From Pseudarthrobacter sp. NamE2 (lineage in GTDB: Bacteria; Actinomycetota; Actinomycetes; Actinomycetales; Micrococcaceae), in NCBI RefSeq assembly GCF_005796205.1, contig NZ_VAHN01000016.1:16259-80258 (forward strand): a stretch of DNA of 64,000 nt, given 5' to 3'. The position numbers and the translations under genes are program-made. Shown piece by piece: positions 9,448 through 18,192 of the stretch (its first letter is position 1; every line of letters starts with the position of its first letter). The notes beneath the pieces are model-generated. The model was given only the letters and a program-made list of their open reading frames with translations. It ran no database searches and had not been told where the DNA came from.

Positions 9448-10846
9448 GCTCCACGAACTTTCTGCCGTGGAGCTGCGTGACTGCCTGCGTCAGGGCGAGG
9501 TGTCCGCTCTCGATGTCATGCGCCACTTCCTTGCGCGGATCGGGCAGCTCAACCCCCTGCTGGGCGCGTTTGTCACCGTGACGGCGGACCAGGCCCTGGC
9601 CGAGTCGCGGGCCGTGGACGTCCGGCGGGCCCGGGCTTCAGCGGACCAGCTCCCCCTCCTGCACGGCATGCCCCTGGCCTTCAAGGACCTTGCGGACGTG
9701 GCAGGCGTGGTGACCACTCACGGCAGCGCCGCCCTTGACCACAAACCCGCCCCTGCCGACGCACCGTTGGTGGCTGCGCTCCGGGAAACCGGGGCCGTCA
9801 CGCTCGGAAAAACGCAGGTGCCCGAATTCGGACTGACGGCCTATAGCGAAAACCGGATCGCGCCGCCGTCGCGCAATCCCCACGCTCCCAGCAGGAGCTC
9901 CGGTGGCTCTTCAGGAGGCAGCGCCGCCGCAGTAGCGGCGGGCATGCTCCCCTTCGCGCCCGGGTCCGACGGCGGCGGTTCAATCCGAATCCCGGCGGCG
10001 GCCTGTGGGCTGGTCGGGCTCAAACCGGGCCGGGGCGTGGTCCCCGCCGGGGAAAGCCAGGGCGACCCCGCCCGGCTGGTGGTCCCTGGTCCCCTGGCGC
10101 GCAACGCCGCCGATGCCGCGCTGTTGATGGACGCCATGGTTCCGGGCGGGAGCTATCTGCAGGACCTGGGCCGGGAGCCGCGCCCACTGCGGATCGGGCT
10201 CACACTGGACAGCCCCTGGTCCGGCACCTTTCCGTTCACGCCTGAGCAGGAAGCCCTGGACGCCCTGGAAACCGGCAGGAACCTTTTGGAGCACGCCGGC
10301 CACTCTGTCCATGAGGCAGCCATTCGCTACGACAACCGGTACCCGGAGGCGTTCACCACGGCCTGGACCGCCGGCGTGGGCACCGCCAGGATCAGCCCGC
10401 AGCGTGAGCCGCTGCTGGCCCCGCTGACCAGGACTTTCCGGCGCCGCGCGCAGCAGCGAAGCGCCGCCAAGCTGGCGGAATCACTGGCGTTCCTGCGGCA
10501 GTTCCAGCAGGACACGGTGGCCCAGTACGGGCAGTGGGACCTGATGCTGATGCCGGCCCTGGCTCAGACTCCGCGGCCGGTGGGCTGGTTCACCGGCACC
10601 GGCCATGGAGACGGGCTCTGGCCCGCCACGCAATGGCCGGGCGACGCCGACGGCGACTACCGGAAACAGTGCGAGTTCGCGCCGTGGTCCTCAATGGTCA
10701 ACGTGTGCGGGCTGCCCGCGATCACCGTTCCGGTGCACTGGACCGCCGGAGCGGCGGGCAGCGGACTGCCGATGGGGATCCAGCTGGTGGGGCCGTCCAA
10801 TTCAGAGCGCCTGCTGCTGCAGGTGGCGCACCAGCTGGGCTTCTAG
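9440..10846 (+). CDS. Amidase (amidase signature family)
   Basis: Hydrolyses a carboxylic amide; 468 residues, in the range of stand-alone amidases and GatA. The Ser-cisSer-Lys triad is visible: Lys82 in PLAFKD, the cis-Ser around 157 in GGSSGGSA, and the nucleophile Ser181 in DGGGSIRIP. There are no gatB or gatC genes beside it, so a catabolic amidase is more likely than the tRNA amidotransferase subunit. The GTG start at 9440 has GGGAAG about ten bases upstream. Confidence 0.92.
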   Translation: MAELHELSAVELRDCLRQGEVSALDVMRHFLARIGQLNPLLGAFVTVTADQALAESRAVDVRRARASADQLPLLHGMPLAFKDLADVAGVVTTHGSAALDHKPAPADAPLVAALRETGAVTLGKTQVPEFGLTAYSENRIAPPSRNPHAPSRSSGGSSGGSAAAVAAGMLPFAPGSDGGGSIRIPAAACGLVGLKPGRGVVPAGESQGDPARLVVPGPLARNAADAALLMDAMVPGGSYLQDLGREPRPLRIGLTLDSPWSGTFPFTPEQEALDALETGRNLLEHAGHSVHEAAIRYDNRYPEAFTTAWTAGVGTARISPQREPLLAPLTRTFRRRAQQRSAAKLAESLAFLRQFQQDTVAQYGQWDLMLMPALAQTPRPVGWFTGTGHGDGLWPATQWPGDADGDYRKQCEFAPWSSMVNVCGLPAITVPVHWTAGAAGSGLPMGIQLVGPSNSERLLLQVAHQLGF

Positions 10847-10970
10847 CCGGGGCGTGTTGACCTGTTCCTAACGCGCGCTTTACCCTCCTGTAACCGGGCC
10901 GGAGCAGACTCTTAAAGGCGTCACCCAATGCATCTTCCACCCGGCCAATGCTCAAAGAGGAGTTGCCGTA

Positions 10971-11198
10971 ATGAACGCTGAACATCCCTCCGCCACCTCC
11001 GGCGAAGCTCTCATTAATGGCGGGGGTTCCCGGCCGGACGTGAGCAATCCGAATGTCCGGGAGGACGTGGCCCAGGCAGGGCGCTGCGCCCTGGTGCATC
11101 TCCCCACCGGCAGGACCTGCCTCCTTCCGCTCCGCCATCAGGGCCCGTGTGACTTCCACGGCCCGCAGGAGGCCGAGTCGGTGGCGGGCTCGCGGTAA
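10971..11198 (+). CDS. Small hypothetical protein
   Basis: 75 residues starting with ATG behind an AAAGAGGAG site. The middle has CALVHLPTGRTCLLPLRHQGPCDFHG, read here as two pieces (CALVHLPTGRTC and PLRHQGPCDFH): three Cys and two His spaced in a way that could bind a metal, though this is inference. No known family recognised. The next small gene follows 108 bases later. Confidence 0.55.
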   Translation: MNAEHPSATSGEALINGGGSRPDVSNPNVREDVAQAGRCALVHLPTGRTCLLPLRHQGPCDFHGPQEAESVAGSR

Positions 11199-11306
11199 CA
11201 CCACACCCGGGGACAGGCCCTCGGAACACCGCAATCTGCCCGAAGATATCGACTCCCTGACCGATCAGGAGGACGATTAAAGGGCAGTCACTTAAGGAGG
11301 TCTGTG

Positions 11307-11510
11307 ATGTGCTACGGATACAGCAAGGACTTCGGGTGGGGCTACAAGAAGGAAGCCGAACGTAAGCCTGAAGCCGAGCAGGAAACCCCGGTGGAAACTC
11401 CGGAACCACGCGTTGAGGGACAGGACTACACGTTCTGGGCTTTCCCGAGCTGGCGCCGGACGCCCACGCCCCGCACCCCTTCAGCTGAACGGAGCAAGGA
11501 GAGGGTGTGA
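11307..11510 (+). CDS. Small hypothetical protein, aromatic N-terminus
   Basis: 67 residues from the ATG at 11307, six bases after AAGGAGG; the GTG at 11304 is too close to that site. The protein opens MCYGYSKDFGWGYKKEAE, has a Glu/Pro-rich middle and ends in a basic tail. No membrane segment. Unknown function; the strong ribosome binding site supports translation. Confidence 0.6.
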   Translation: MCYGYSKDFGWGYKKEAERKPEAEQETPVETPEPRVEGQDYTFWAFPSWRRTPTPRTPSAERSKERV

Positions 11511-11526
11511 CCCGGGCCGGGTTTCT

Positions 11527-11553
11527 GGAAGGGTCTCCGCAGGAGGCCCTTCC
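11527..11553 (+). terminator. Stem-loop after the 67-residue gene
   Basis: GGAAGGGTCTCC (11527-11538) pairs with GGAGGCCCTTCC (11542-11553) with one G-U pair and a three-base loop, 17 bases after the stop at 11510. No U tract follows. Confidence 0.6.
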
Positions 11554-11611
11554 GCCTTGTCTGGCAATTGCAACGGGCCTTCGGTCGTTGCTTCGGCGGG
11601 AAGATTAAGGC

Positions 11612-11782
11612 ATGCAGGAGCACTACGTACATGCGGCCAACCTCAGCATGATTGACGACGGCGACAGCGCGCCCCCGAGGGGGTGGGCGGCGAAGCGGGT
11701 CCACGCCGGAGACCTTATTGCCCGGAACGCAACCGCCACCTGTTGTGCTGCTGCAAATCGCGACGCTAGGGTTGCGTGGTAA
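11612..11782 (+). CDS. Possible short ORF of 56 codons
   Basis: ATG at 11612 (MQEHYVHAAN...) runs to TAA at 11780-11782. GC bias at third positions is present but weaker than in confident genes, and no good ribosome binding site is seen. Apart from the stem-loop at 11527-11553 it is the only candidate gene in the 11511-11813 interval. Treated as doubtful. Confidence 0.25.
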   Translation: MQEHYVHAANLSMIDDGDSAPPRGWAAKRVHAGDLIARNATATCCAAANRDARVAW

Positions 11783-11791
11783 GCATGCTTA
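11780..11791. promoter_or_regulatory. Perfect palindrome TAAGCATGCTTA
   Basis: A 12-base perfect palindrome 22 bases upstream of the LapA-like gene start. Related sequences occur upstream of other small or stress-type genes in the window (36729, 30379, 24809, 7895). Likely an operator or activator site; the factor is unknown. Confidence 0.45.
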
Positions 11792-11813
11792 GCATTTACG
11801 GAAGGGGATGACC

Positions 11814-12230
11814 ATGAGCGCTGGACAGCAAACGCCGGGATCCGACGGGCGGCAGGAGCCGGGAGCCGGAACGCCCCCGGCCGGCCAGGCAGCGGACGGC
11901 TACAGCAATGCACCCTCCTACTCGTCCGGCGCACCCGGGCCAAGCCCCGCTGCCGGCGGCAGCGGGGAGCGGCAGGTCACCCGGACAGGTGTCATCTGGG
12001 CCGCCGTCGTGGCCGCGCTGGTGCTGCTGATCCTGCTGATTATCTTCATCCTGCAAAACCAGGAGCTTGTCCTGGTGAAGTTCCTGGGCCTCGAAGGTGC
12101 CGTCCCGCTGGGGATGGCACTGTTCATTGCCAGCGTCACGGGCGGGGTCCTGGTGGCCGCGGCCGGCGGCGCCCGGATCCTGCAGCTGCGCAGGAACGCG
12201 CACCGGGCACGGGCAGGACAGCGCCGCTAG
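11814..12230 (+). CDS. LapA-like membrane protein (DUF1049)
   Basis: 138 residues. A disordered Gly/Pro/Ser-rich N-terminus of about 50 residues precedes a membrane segment (VIWAAVVAALVLLILLII), the family signature FILQNQELVLVKFLGL, and a second hydrophobic segment (PLGMALFIASVTGGVLVAAA) before a basic tail. In E. coli LapA takes part in controlling LPS synthesis, but actinobacteria have no LPS, so its role here is unknown. The ATG at 11814 is preferred over 11808 because GAAGGGG is then at a normal distance. Confidence 0.85.
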   Translation: MSAGQQTPGSDGRQEPGAGTPPAGQAADGYSNAPSYSSGAPGPSPAAGGSGERQVTRTGVIWAAVVAALVLLILLIIFILQNQELVLVKFLGLEGAVPLGMALFIASVTGGVLVAAAGGARILQLRRNAHRARAGQRR

Positions 12231-12319
12231 CGCGTACTGGAGCGCTGCGCCTAGCGGACGGGTGAGGTTGACACCCACGGGACACGCGGGGCTGCCTGAT
12301 TTTCCCGACGGCGGCGCGC

Positions 12320-12372
12320 ACACTCGATTCCCTATCACTTTTGGGAACCAAAAGTGATAGGGAATCGAGTGT
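12320..12372. repeat. Long perfect inverted repeat (family C element)
   Basis: Perfect 25-base arms at 12320-12344 and 12348-12372 with a three-base loop. The arm includes CACTCGATTCCCTATCACTT and ends TTGG. It lies between the converging stops of the LapA-like and DUF4190 genes. The tip reads TTTTGG-GAA-CCAAAA, so no U tract follows the stem on either strand. No second copy was found in this window. Confidence 0.85.
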
Positions 12373-12375
12373 TAG

Positions 12376-12915
12376 TTAAAAGGTGTATGTGGAGGTGGAG
12401 CCGGCGTAGGCGAGCCCGATGATGAGCAGGAGCCAGAACGCCCCGTAGCCGAGCAGGCACAGGTACCCCAGGACCAGGCCGGTGATGGACATGCCCCTTC
12501 CGGACGGCTCGCGCCGCAGTGCCATGTGTCCCGTGATGACCGCGGCGATCTGGGGCAGCATCAGCCAGCCCATGATCACGGACGCGATGCCGCAGACCAT
12601 GCTGGCGATGCTGAGGGTCTTCGGCTGCGCGGGCGCCCCGTAATAGGCCTGTTGCCCATAGGGACTGTACGGCTGGCCGTAGGGCGGCTGCTGTCCATAG
12701 GCCTGCTGCTGCCCGAACTGGCTGTACTGGTTGCCAGGCTGGCTTTCCTGGCTGTGTGCGTCCTGGCCGTAAGCGGGGGCCGGCGTTCCGGAGCCGTAGG
12801 GCGGCACGAAGCGGGGCGGTTCGTAGCCCGACGGCGGCACACCAGGCGCGGAGTCATGGTTCCTGGCGGACTCAGGCCACTGCGGATCACGGCGCTGGGA
12901 AGACTGGTCAGTCAT
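12376..12915 (-). CDS. DUF4190 domain membrane protein
   Basis: 179 residues. The first 95 form a hydrophilic, Gln/Tyr/Pro-rich tail with repeats around YGQQ and PYGQ. Two membrane segments follow (about 100-125 and 145-170) with HMALRREPSGRGMSITGLVLGY between them, the hallmark of DUF4190. Cytoplasmic tail with a small two-pass membrane anchor; function unknown. Its stop sits four bases from the family C inverted repeat. Confidence 0.85.
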   Translation of the reverse strand: MTDQSSQRRDPQWPESARNHDSAPGVPPSGYEPPRFVPPYGSGTPAPAYGQDAHSQESQPGNQYSQFGQQQAYGQQPPYGQPYSPYGQQAYYGAPAQPKTLSIASMVCGIASVIMGWLMLPQIAAVITGHMALRREPSGRGMSITGLVLGYLCLLGYGAFWLLLIIGLAYAGSTSTYTF

Positions 12916-12972
12916 GGTTTTCCCCCTGGAATTTTAGGTCCAGCCTAGCGCCTGCCGCGGGTTTGGTGCCGG

Positions 12973-13563
12973 TCACTGCAGGATGAGCTTGACCGCCAGG
13001 CTGAGCATGATGACACCGATGGCCAGGTCCACCAGGCACCAGGTCCGGGGTCTGGCCAGGACACCTGCCAAGGCGCGGGCACCATAACCAAGGGCCGAGA
13101 ACCAGAGCACGCTTGCGGCGACGGCACCGCCGGCGAAAACCCACCGGAGGTCCTGCCCCTGCTGGTTGGCGAGGCTGCCCAGAAGGACCACGGTGTCGAG
13201 GTAGACGTGGGGGTTGAGGAAGGTCAGGGCGGCGGTGCTGGCGATCACCGAGCTCTTTGACCTCGGCTCGCTTTGGGCGAGTGCGGACGGCCTCACGGCA
13301 GCCACAAAGGACCTGGCCGCAAACCACACCAGGTAGGCCACGCCGCCCCACCGCAGGACCTCCAGGACTTCGGGAAACCTGGTGACCAGGGCGCCGATAC
13401 CGGCGGTCCCGCCGAGTATCAGGGCGGCATCTCCCGCCATGCACACGGCAACCACTGCTCCGACGTGTTCCCGGCGGATGCCCTGCCGCAGCACAAAGGC
13501 GTTCTGCGCGCCAATAGCCACGATCAGCGCCAGTCCGGACAGCATGCCGGTCATCCCTGTCAT
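12973..13563 (-). CDS. lysE: LysE/ArgO family amino-acid exporter
   Basis: A six-helix inner-membrane exporter for basic amino acids (lysine, arginine). 196 residues; opening GLALIVAIGAQNAFVLRQGI is diagnostic, and TFLNPHVYLD is the second family motif. Start at 13563 is chosen because GGAGG lies seven bases upstream; the frame to 13626 would leave no room for the divergent promoter. Divergent from a LysR regulator, the standard LysE-LysG (ArgO-ArgP) pair in which the regulator induces the exporter when basic amino acids accumulate. Confidence 0.93.
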   Translation of the reverse strand: MTGMTGMLSGLALIVAIGAQNAFVLRQGIRREHVGAVVAVCMAGDAALILGGTAGIGALVTRFPEVLEVLRWGGVAYLVWFAARSFVAAVRPSALAQSEPRSKSSVIASTAALTFLNPHVYLDTVVLLGSLANQQGQDLRWVFAGGAVAASVLWFSALGYGARALAGVLARPRTWCLVDLAIGVIMLSLAVKLILQ

Positions 13564-13638
13564 CCACACGCCTCCGACGGTACGGAAGGGAAGGGGTGAA
13601 GACAAACGATTGTTTTTAGTCCCCATTAGGATTCCTTC
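13564..13638. promoter_or_regulatory. Divergent lysE/LysR control region
   Basis: A 75-base gap that must hold both promoters. It contains AAACGATTGTTT (13604-13615), whose AAAC and GTTT ends are inverted, inside an AT-rich patch. This fits the dyad bound by LysG/ArgP-type regulators, but the match is by position and symmetry only. Confidence 0.5.
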
Positions 13639-14550
13639 ATAAACTTCGAACACCTTCGCGCCCTCGCGGCGGTCATCGACGAAGGGACCTTCGAGGCTGC
13701 GGCCGATCTCCTGCGGCTCACACCGTCGGCCATTAGCCAGCGGACCAAGGCGCTGGAGGCCTCAACCGGCCAGGTCCTGGTCCGGCGCCGGGTGCCCTGC
13801 GCCGCCACCGACGCCGGCATGGTGCTGCTCCGCATGGCACGCCAGGTGCAGGTCCTCGAAGCGGAAGCCGCAGCGGCGCTGGGCAGCGGCACCGCCTCCC
13901 GCGCCGTCATGCCGGTGGCCGTCAACGCGGATTCGCTTGCTACCTGGTTCGTCCCGGTCCTGGCTGTTGCTGCAGGGTGGACGGACACCATGCTGGACCT
14001 GCACGTCGAGGACCAGGGCTTCAGCAGCCAGCTCTTGCGGCAGGGAGACGTCATGGGCGCGGTGACCTCCGATCCCGTCCCGGTGAACGGCTGCCGCGTG
14101 GAGCTGCTGGGCCATATGCGCTACATCCCGGTGGCCTCCGCGGCACTCCACCGGCGCTTCGCAGGCCGGAACAGCGTGGACTGGGAAGGCATGCCGGTGC
14201 TGAAGTTCAACGCGAAAGACACCCTTCAACGGGAACTGCTCGCGGCAAAAGGGGTGGAGCAGTCCCCGCCCACGCATACGGTCCCCTCGTCGGAAGGGTT
14301 CCTGGCCGCCGTCAGGGCGGGACTGGGCTGGGGCATGCTCCCGGAACTGCAGCTAGGTGAGGAACTGGCCACGGGTTCCCTGGTGCTGCTGGAGGAGGAC
14401 ATGCACGAGGATGTCCCGCTGTACTGGCAGTCCTGGACGCTCGACTCAGAGCGGCTTCACCGCGCCAGCGCCGCCGTCCGGGACGCAAGCCGCGGACGGC
14501 TGCGCGGACCTACTGCGTCCAATATGGCAGGACGTACACCGCGAAGATGA
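13639..14550 (+). CDS. LysR family regulator, ArgP/LysG type, with ATA as apparent start
   Basis: 303 residues if begun at 13639. The N-terminal winged helix reads FEHLRALAAVIDEGTFEAAA then LTPSAISQRTKALE, the ArgP/LysG pattern, and a LysR substrate-binding domain follows. In this frame TAG at 13627 is followed by GAT TCC TTC ATA AAC TTC GAA; no ATG, GTG, TTG or CTG occurs before the middle of the HTH. ATA at 13639 stands seven bases after AGGA, a good ribosome-site distance, and matches where homologues begin. Either a rare AUA start or a one-base error. It overlaps the NERD gene tail to tail by 41 bases. Confidence 0.85.
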   Translation: MNFEHLRALAAVIDEGTFEAAADLLRLTPSAISQRTKALEASTGQVLVRRRVPCAATDAGMVLLRMARQVQVLEAEAAAALGSGTASRAVMPVAVNADSLATWFVPVLAVAAGWTDTMLDLHVEDQGFSSQLLRQGDVMGAVTSDPVPVNGCRVELLGHMRYIPVASAALHRRFAGRNSVDWEGMPVLKFNAKDTLQRELLAAKGVEQSPPTHTVPSSEGFLAAVRAGLGWGMLPELQLGEELATGSLVLLEEDMHEDVPLYWQSWTLDSERLHRASAAVRDASRGRLRGPTASNMAGRTPRR

Positions 14551-15598
14551 CGAAGGCGGCCAGCAGTGCCAGGCGTCCTGCGCTGGTTGCCCCGGGCTGG
14601 TGGGCCTTGGCGGCCCTGCCGTGCCGGGCCTCGCCCCCGTGCCGGGCAGCCGAAAGGTGCCGTGCCGCCGGATGCCGGGAGGTGCTTCCGCCACGGTTCC
14701 TCGACCCCCGGTGGGCTCCGGTTGGGCTTCCGGTGCGGCGGGCTGCCGGCGCGGCGGTGCCTTGGGTCCGGGCGCCCGAAGTCCCGGCCCTGCCAGCTTG
14801 TGCCCCTTCAGCCCCGGTTTCTTCAAGCCCGGCATCTTCAGGCCTGTCCTCTTCAGGCTTGGGAACTTCGGCTCCGGCATCTTTCGTCTGCGTCTCTTGG
14901 GCCCCTATATCTTCCGCCCGGGCATCTTCTGCGGGCCGGCCTCCGGGAGGCAGCCCTCCGGCGGGCCTGACAACGGTCCCTGCCGGAACGTTGCGGAAGG
15001 CCGTAATTCCGGGCTCCTGCTCATGCGTGAGCTCTTGGCCGAGGTACTCGTACAAATTCACCACGGCCTGCTGGTCCAGGACGGCCGGCAAGGACTCCAC
15101 CGCACCCACCACGCGGTCCGCACCGGCAACAGCAACGTCCGAGCTGGTGATACCGAAGAGGTCGGGCTGCCCGGCCATGCAGATCAACGGGCGGACCAGC
15201 CGGCGGTACGGCGGCGCCATCACTGACGCCACGGCGGCGCACTGGGCCAGCGCGCCCTCCACCGCCTGGGTCCGCGCGTAGCGCCCCTGCCACAGCACGC
15301 CGGACGACACCCGCACCTCGCCAGTCCAGTTCTTGGCGTCCACCACCACGATGCCGCCGGGGCCCACGAGCACATGGTCGAGATTGGCCTTGGGCCGGCC
15401 CGGCCAGTGCACGTCGTGCAGCACATACCAGCCCCGCGGAACCAGTTGGCTGAGCTTGTCCGCCACGGTGCGCGCGCCGGCAGCCCCCGCGTCCCATGCC
15501 CTTGTGGAACGCTCGGCCTGGTCCAGCTGGCGCTTAAGCCGTGCCACCCTCTCAGCGGCCAGCCTGGACTGCTCGGCTGCTCCGTCTCCTGCCCCCAT
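14510..15598 (-). CDS. NERD domain protein with C-terminal membrane anchor
   Basis: 362 residues. Residues about 1-30 are a basic coiled segment; the NERD (nuclease-related) domain spans about 40-160 with NLDHVLVGPGGIVVVDAKNW, which carries the Asp and D-x-K residues of the nuclease-like core. Residues about 205-330 are low-complexity: first Glu/Ala/Gly-rich, then Arg/His/Ser-rich. One membrane segment (LALLAAFVIFAVYVLPYW) ends the protein. Real nuclease activity is unproven for the family. The gene overlaps the LysR gene by 41 bases at the 3' end. Confidence 0.85.
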   Translation of the reverse strand: MGAGDGAAEQSRLAAERVARLKRQLDQAERSTRAWDAGAAGARTVADKLSQLVPRGWYVLHDVHWPGRPKANLDHVLVGPGGIVVVDAKNWTGEVRVSSGVLWQGRYARTQAVEGALAQCAAVASVMAPPYRRLVRPLICMAGQPDLFGITSSDVAVAGADRVVGAVESLPAVLDQQAVVNLYEYLGQELTHEQEPGITAFRNVPAGTVVRPAGGLPPGGRPAEDARAEDIGAQETQTKDAGAEVPKPEEDRPEDAGLEETGAEGAQAGRAGTSGARTQGTAAPAARRTGSPTGAHRGSRNRGGSTSRHPAARHLSAARHGGEARHGRAAKAHQPGATSAGRLALLAAFVIFAVYVLPYWTQ

Positions 15599-15848
15599 GG
15601 CTGCTCCCCGTCTTCCCTGCCCGGAACAACGACGGCGGCAGGCCGCCGTCGTGCTTTACCTGCGGATGTTTCTCCGGATTCCTCGAAAGTAACAGCGGGC
15701 CCAGGGGCCGGTATATAAGTACTTTCCGGGCGGGTACTCAGGTGCGGTACTTGGTTCTGGCCTGCTTTGAGGACACGGTCCTGACACAGGGACCGGTTTC
15801 TGGGCGAGGGTCGTTTGGACTCCTGCCAGGTTCTGGCATGCTGGTGCC

Positions 15849-17501
15849 ATGGCTAGCCGCGCGGGCACAGTTGCCCTACCCCAGGACCTTGTTGACATCA
15901 CTGCGCTCCTTGATGCGTACTACGACATCGCTCCGGACCTCGGTGATCCGGGCCAGCGCGTTGTGTTCGGTACATCCGGGCACCGCGGTTCCAGCCTCAA
16001 GGCGTCCTTCAACGAGAAGCACATTGTGGCCATCACCCAGGCCATTGTCGAGTACCGGGCCGCGCAGGGCGTCACCGGACCGCTGTTCCTGGCCAAGGAT
16101 ACGCACGCCCTCAGCGAGCCGGCCCAGAATTCCGCGCTGGAAGTGCTCGCGGCCAACGGCGTCCAGGTCCTGATCGACGCCCGCCACGGCTACACCCCTA
16201 CCCCGGCCCTGAGCCATGCCATCCTTACGTACAACCGCAATGCCGGCCCAAGCGCGCCCCAGGCTGACGGCATCGTGATCACCCCCAGCCACAACCCGCC
16301 TGCGGACGGCGGCTTCAAGTACAACCCCCCGCACGGCGGACCGGCCGATTCCGATGCCACCGGCTGGATCGCCAACCGCGCCAATGAACTGCTCGAGAAC
16401 GACCTCCGCGGCGTCAAGCGGGTGCAGTTGGCCGACGCTCTGGCCGCAGACACCACGGGCAAGTTCGACTTCCTCAGCAGCTACGTGGACGACCTCCCGT
16501 CCGTCCTCAACCTGGACGCCATCCGCGAAGCCGGCGTCCGGATCGGCGCCGACCCCATGGGCGGGGCCGCCGTGGATTACTGGGGCGAGATTGGCGAGCG
16601 GCATCAGCTGAACCTCACCGTGGTGAACCCCACCATCGATCCGCAGTGGGCCTTCATGACCCTGGACTGGGACGAAAAGATCCGGATGGACTGCTCGTCG
16701 CCGTCGGCAATGGCGTCGCTGATCAAGCGGATGTCGGACGGCGGGTCCGCCTTTGACGTGGCCACCGGCAACGACGCCGACGCCGACCGGCACGGCATCG
16801 TCACCCCCGACGGCGGGCTGATGAACCCCAACCACTACCTTGCCGTGGCCATCGACTACCTGTACCGCAACCGCAGCGGCTGGAACCCCGAATCCGTGGT
16901 GGGCAAGACCCTGGTCTCTTCCTCCATCATCGACCGGGTAGCGCAGAGCCTGGGCCGCAAGCTCGTGGAGGTGCCGGTGGGCTTCAAGTGGTTCGTTCCC
17001 GGCCTGCTCTCCGGCGAGGGCGCCTTTGGCGGCGAAGAATCCGCGGGTGCTTCCTTCAACAAGATGGACGGCAGTGTCTGGACCACCGACAAGGACGGCA
17101 TCCTGCTGGCCCTGCTGGCTTCTGAAATCACCGCCGTCACGGGCAAGTCCCCGTCCCAGCTGTACAAGGGGCTGACGGACCAGTTCGGCGCTCCCGTCTA
17201 CGCGCGCATCGATGCCGCCGCCACGAGGGAGCAGAAGGCGAAGCTGGGCAAGCTCTCCGCCGCGGACGTTACTGCAACGTCGCTGGCCGGTGAGGAGATC
17301 ACTGCCAAACTGACCGAGGCGCCGGGCAACGGCGCGGCCATTGGCGGCCTCAAGGTGGTCACGGAGAACGCCTGGTTCGCCGCCCGCCCCTCCGGCACGG
17401 AAGACGTCTACAAGATCTACGCCGAGTCCTTCAAGGGCGAGGAGCACCTCAAGCAGGTGCAGGCCGAGGCCAAAGCACTGGTGGACGGCGTGATCGCCTA
17501 G
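15849..17501 (+). CDS. pgm: Phosphoglucomutase, alpha-D-glucose specific
   Basis: Interconverts glucose-1-P and glucose-6-P, linking glycogen and cell-wall sugars with glycolysis. 550 residues. Visible are [10 protein letters not shown] near residue 41, the phosphoserine loop [12 protein letters not shown] near residue 143, the metal-binding loop DADADRHG near residue 305 and the phosphate-binding [15 protein letters not shown] near the C-terminus. The 250 bases upstream hold no gene. The last four bases overlap the convergent 2H phosphoesterase. Confidence 0.96.
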   Translation: MASRAGTVALPQDLVDITALLDAYYDIAPDLGDPGQRVVFGTSGHRGSSLKASFNEKHIVAITQAIVEYRAAQGVTGPLFLAKDTHALSEPAQNSALEVLAANGVQVLIDARHGYTPTPALSHAILTYNRNAGPSAPQADGIVITPSHNPPADGGFKYNPPHGGPADSDATGWIANRANELLENDLRGVKRVQLADALAADTTGKFDFLSSYVDDLPSVLNLDAIREAGVRIGADPMGGAAVDYWGEIGERHQLNLTVVNPTIDPQWAFMTLDWDEKIRMDCSSPSAMASLIKRMSDGGSAFDVATGNDADADRHGIVTPDGGLMNPNHYLAVAIDYLYRNRSGWNPESVVGKTLVSSSIIDRVAQSLGRKLVEVPVGFKWFVPGLLSGEGAFGGEESAGASFNKMDGSVWTTDKDGILLALLASEITAVTGKSPSQLYKGLTDQFGAPVYARIDAAATREQKAKLGKLSAADVTATSLAGEEITAKLTEAPGNGAAIGGLKVVTENAWFAARPSGTEDVYKIYAESFKGEEHLKQVQAEAKALVDGVIA

Positions 17502-18019
17502 CCGGCTTCCGGTGTCCGGCTCCAGAGCCGGAGGACGTGCCGGACGGTGTGGTCACCGTCCGGGGCCATGTCCACCAGGGCAATGCGGTCAAGCACGACG
17601 GCGTCTCCCGGGTTCAGCCGCTTGACGGTCCCTTCGCGGGTGGCGTGGTGGGAGACGTGCGGGCGGTAGCCGGACATTGTGTGGCGCGGGGTGAGGATCC
17701 GCCCGTCCGCCGCGGTCGCCGCTTCGACGAGCGCTTCATGCAGGGCCTGCAGCGCCGGATGCGGCTTTACCAGGCTGACGGCCACGGACCCGTTGCGGCC
17801 GAACGCTGCGTCCTCCCCCACCAGCAGGTGCGCACCCAAGGCCGCTTCAGCCGGGCCTCCAGCAAGGTCCGCCACGCGTTTGGTGGGGTCCGGGCTGTCC
17901 CGGCTTCCGGCGTCGAACCTCACCAGCGTGATGTGCAGCGGCCAGTCCGTGCGGAGGAATACCGCCCCGTCAGCCACAGGTTCGACGAACGCCACAAAGA
18001 TGAGGTTCCGCATCGGCAT
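17498..18019 (-). CDS. 2H phosphoesterase superfamily protein (2'-5' RNA ligase-like)
   Basis: 173 residues. Two H-x-S/T motifs define the fold: PLHITLVRF near residue 28 and YRPHVSHH near residue 118. Such enzymes act on 2',5'- or cyclic phosphodiesters of nucleotides or RNA; the substrate here is unknown. It overlaps the convergent pgm stop by four bases. A family B inverted-repeat element lies upstream, between this gene and the RutE-like gene. Confidence 0.8.
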   Translation of the reverse strand: MPMRNLIFVAFVEPVADGAVFLRTDWPLHITLVRFDAGSRDSPDPTKRVADLAGGPAEAALGAHLLVGEDAAFGRNGSVAVSLVKPHPALQALHEALVEAATAADGRILTPRHTMSGYRPHVSHHATREGTVKRLNPGDAVVLDRIALVDMAPDGDHTVRHVLRLWSRTPEAG

Positions 18020-18084
18020 AGGCCCAGTTTCCCACCGCCGCCCTTGAACGCAGACGCCCCATCACTTCCTGCGCCTTAAACTCA

Positions 18085-18188
18085 AACGCTCGCTCACGTT
18101 TCGGGCCCTTAGGCCGAACGCTCTCTCACCAGGTTTCTTCAAGGTGAAAGAGCGTTCGTACAAAAGTTGCCAAAAGTGAGAGAGCGTC
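18085..18188. repeat. GAGAGAGCGT inverted-repeat cluster (family B element)
   Basis: Three related units: AACGCTCGCTCACG near 18085, a hairpin GAACGCTCTCTCACC (18116-18130) with GGTGAAAGAGCGTTC (18143-18157), and a further CAAAAGTGAGAGAGCGTC ending at 18188. It follows directly on the stop of the RutE-like gene (18193). The same words build the element at 50037-50137. Confidence 0.8.
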
Positions 18189-18192
18189 TCGG

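Noticed and set aside
11053..11280. 75-codon frame overlapping the small gene at 10971-11198
   Set aside because: The other frame has the better ribosome binding site and coding bias.
13564..13626. Longer lysE start at 13626
   Set aside because: It would leave only 12 bases to the divergent LysR start, while GGAGG stands correctly before the ATG at 13563.
15876..17447. Minus-strand open frame opposite pgm
   Set aside because: Antisense shadow; pgm motifs are complete on the plus strand.
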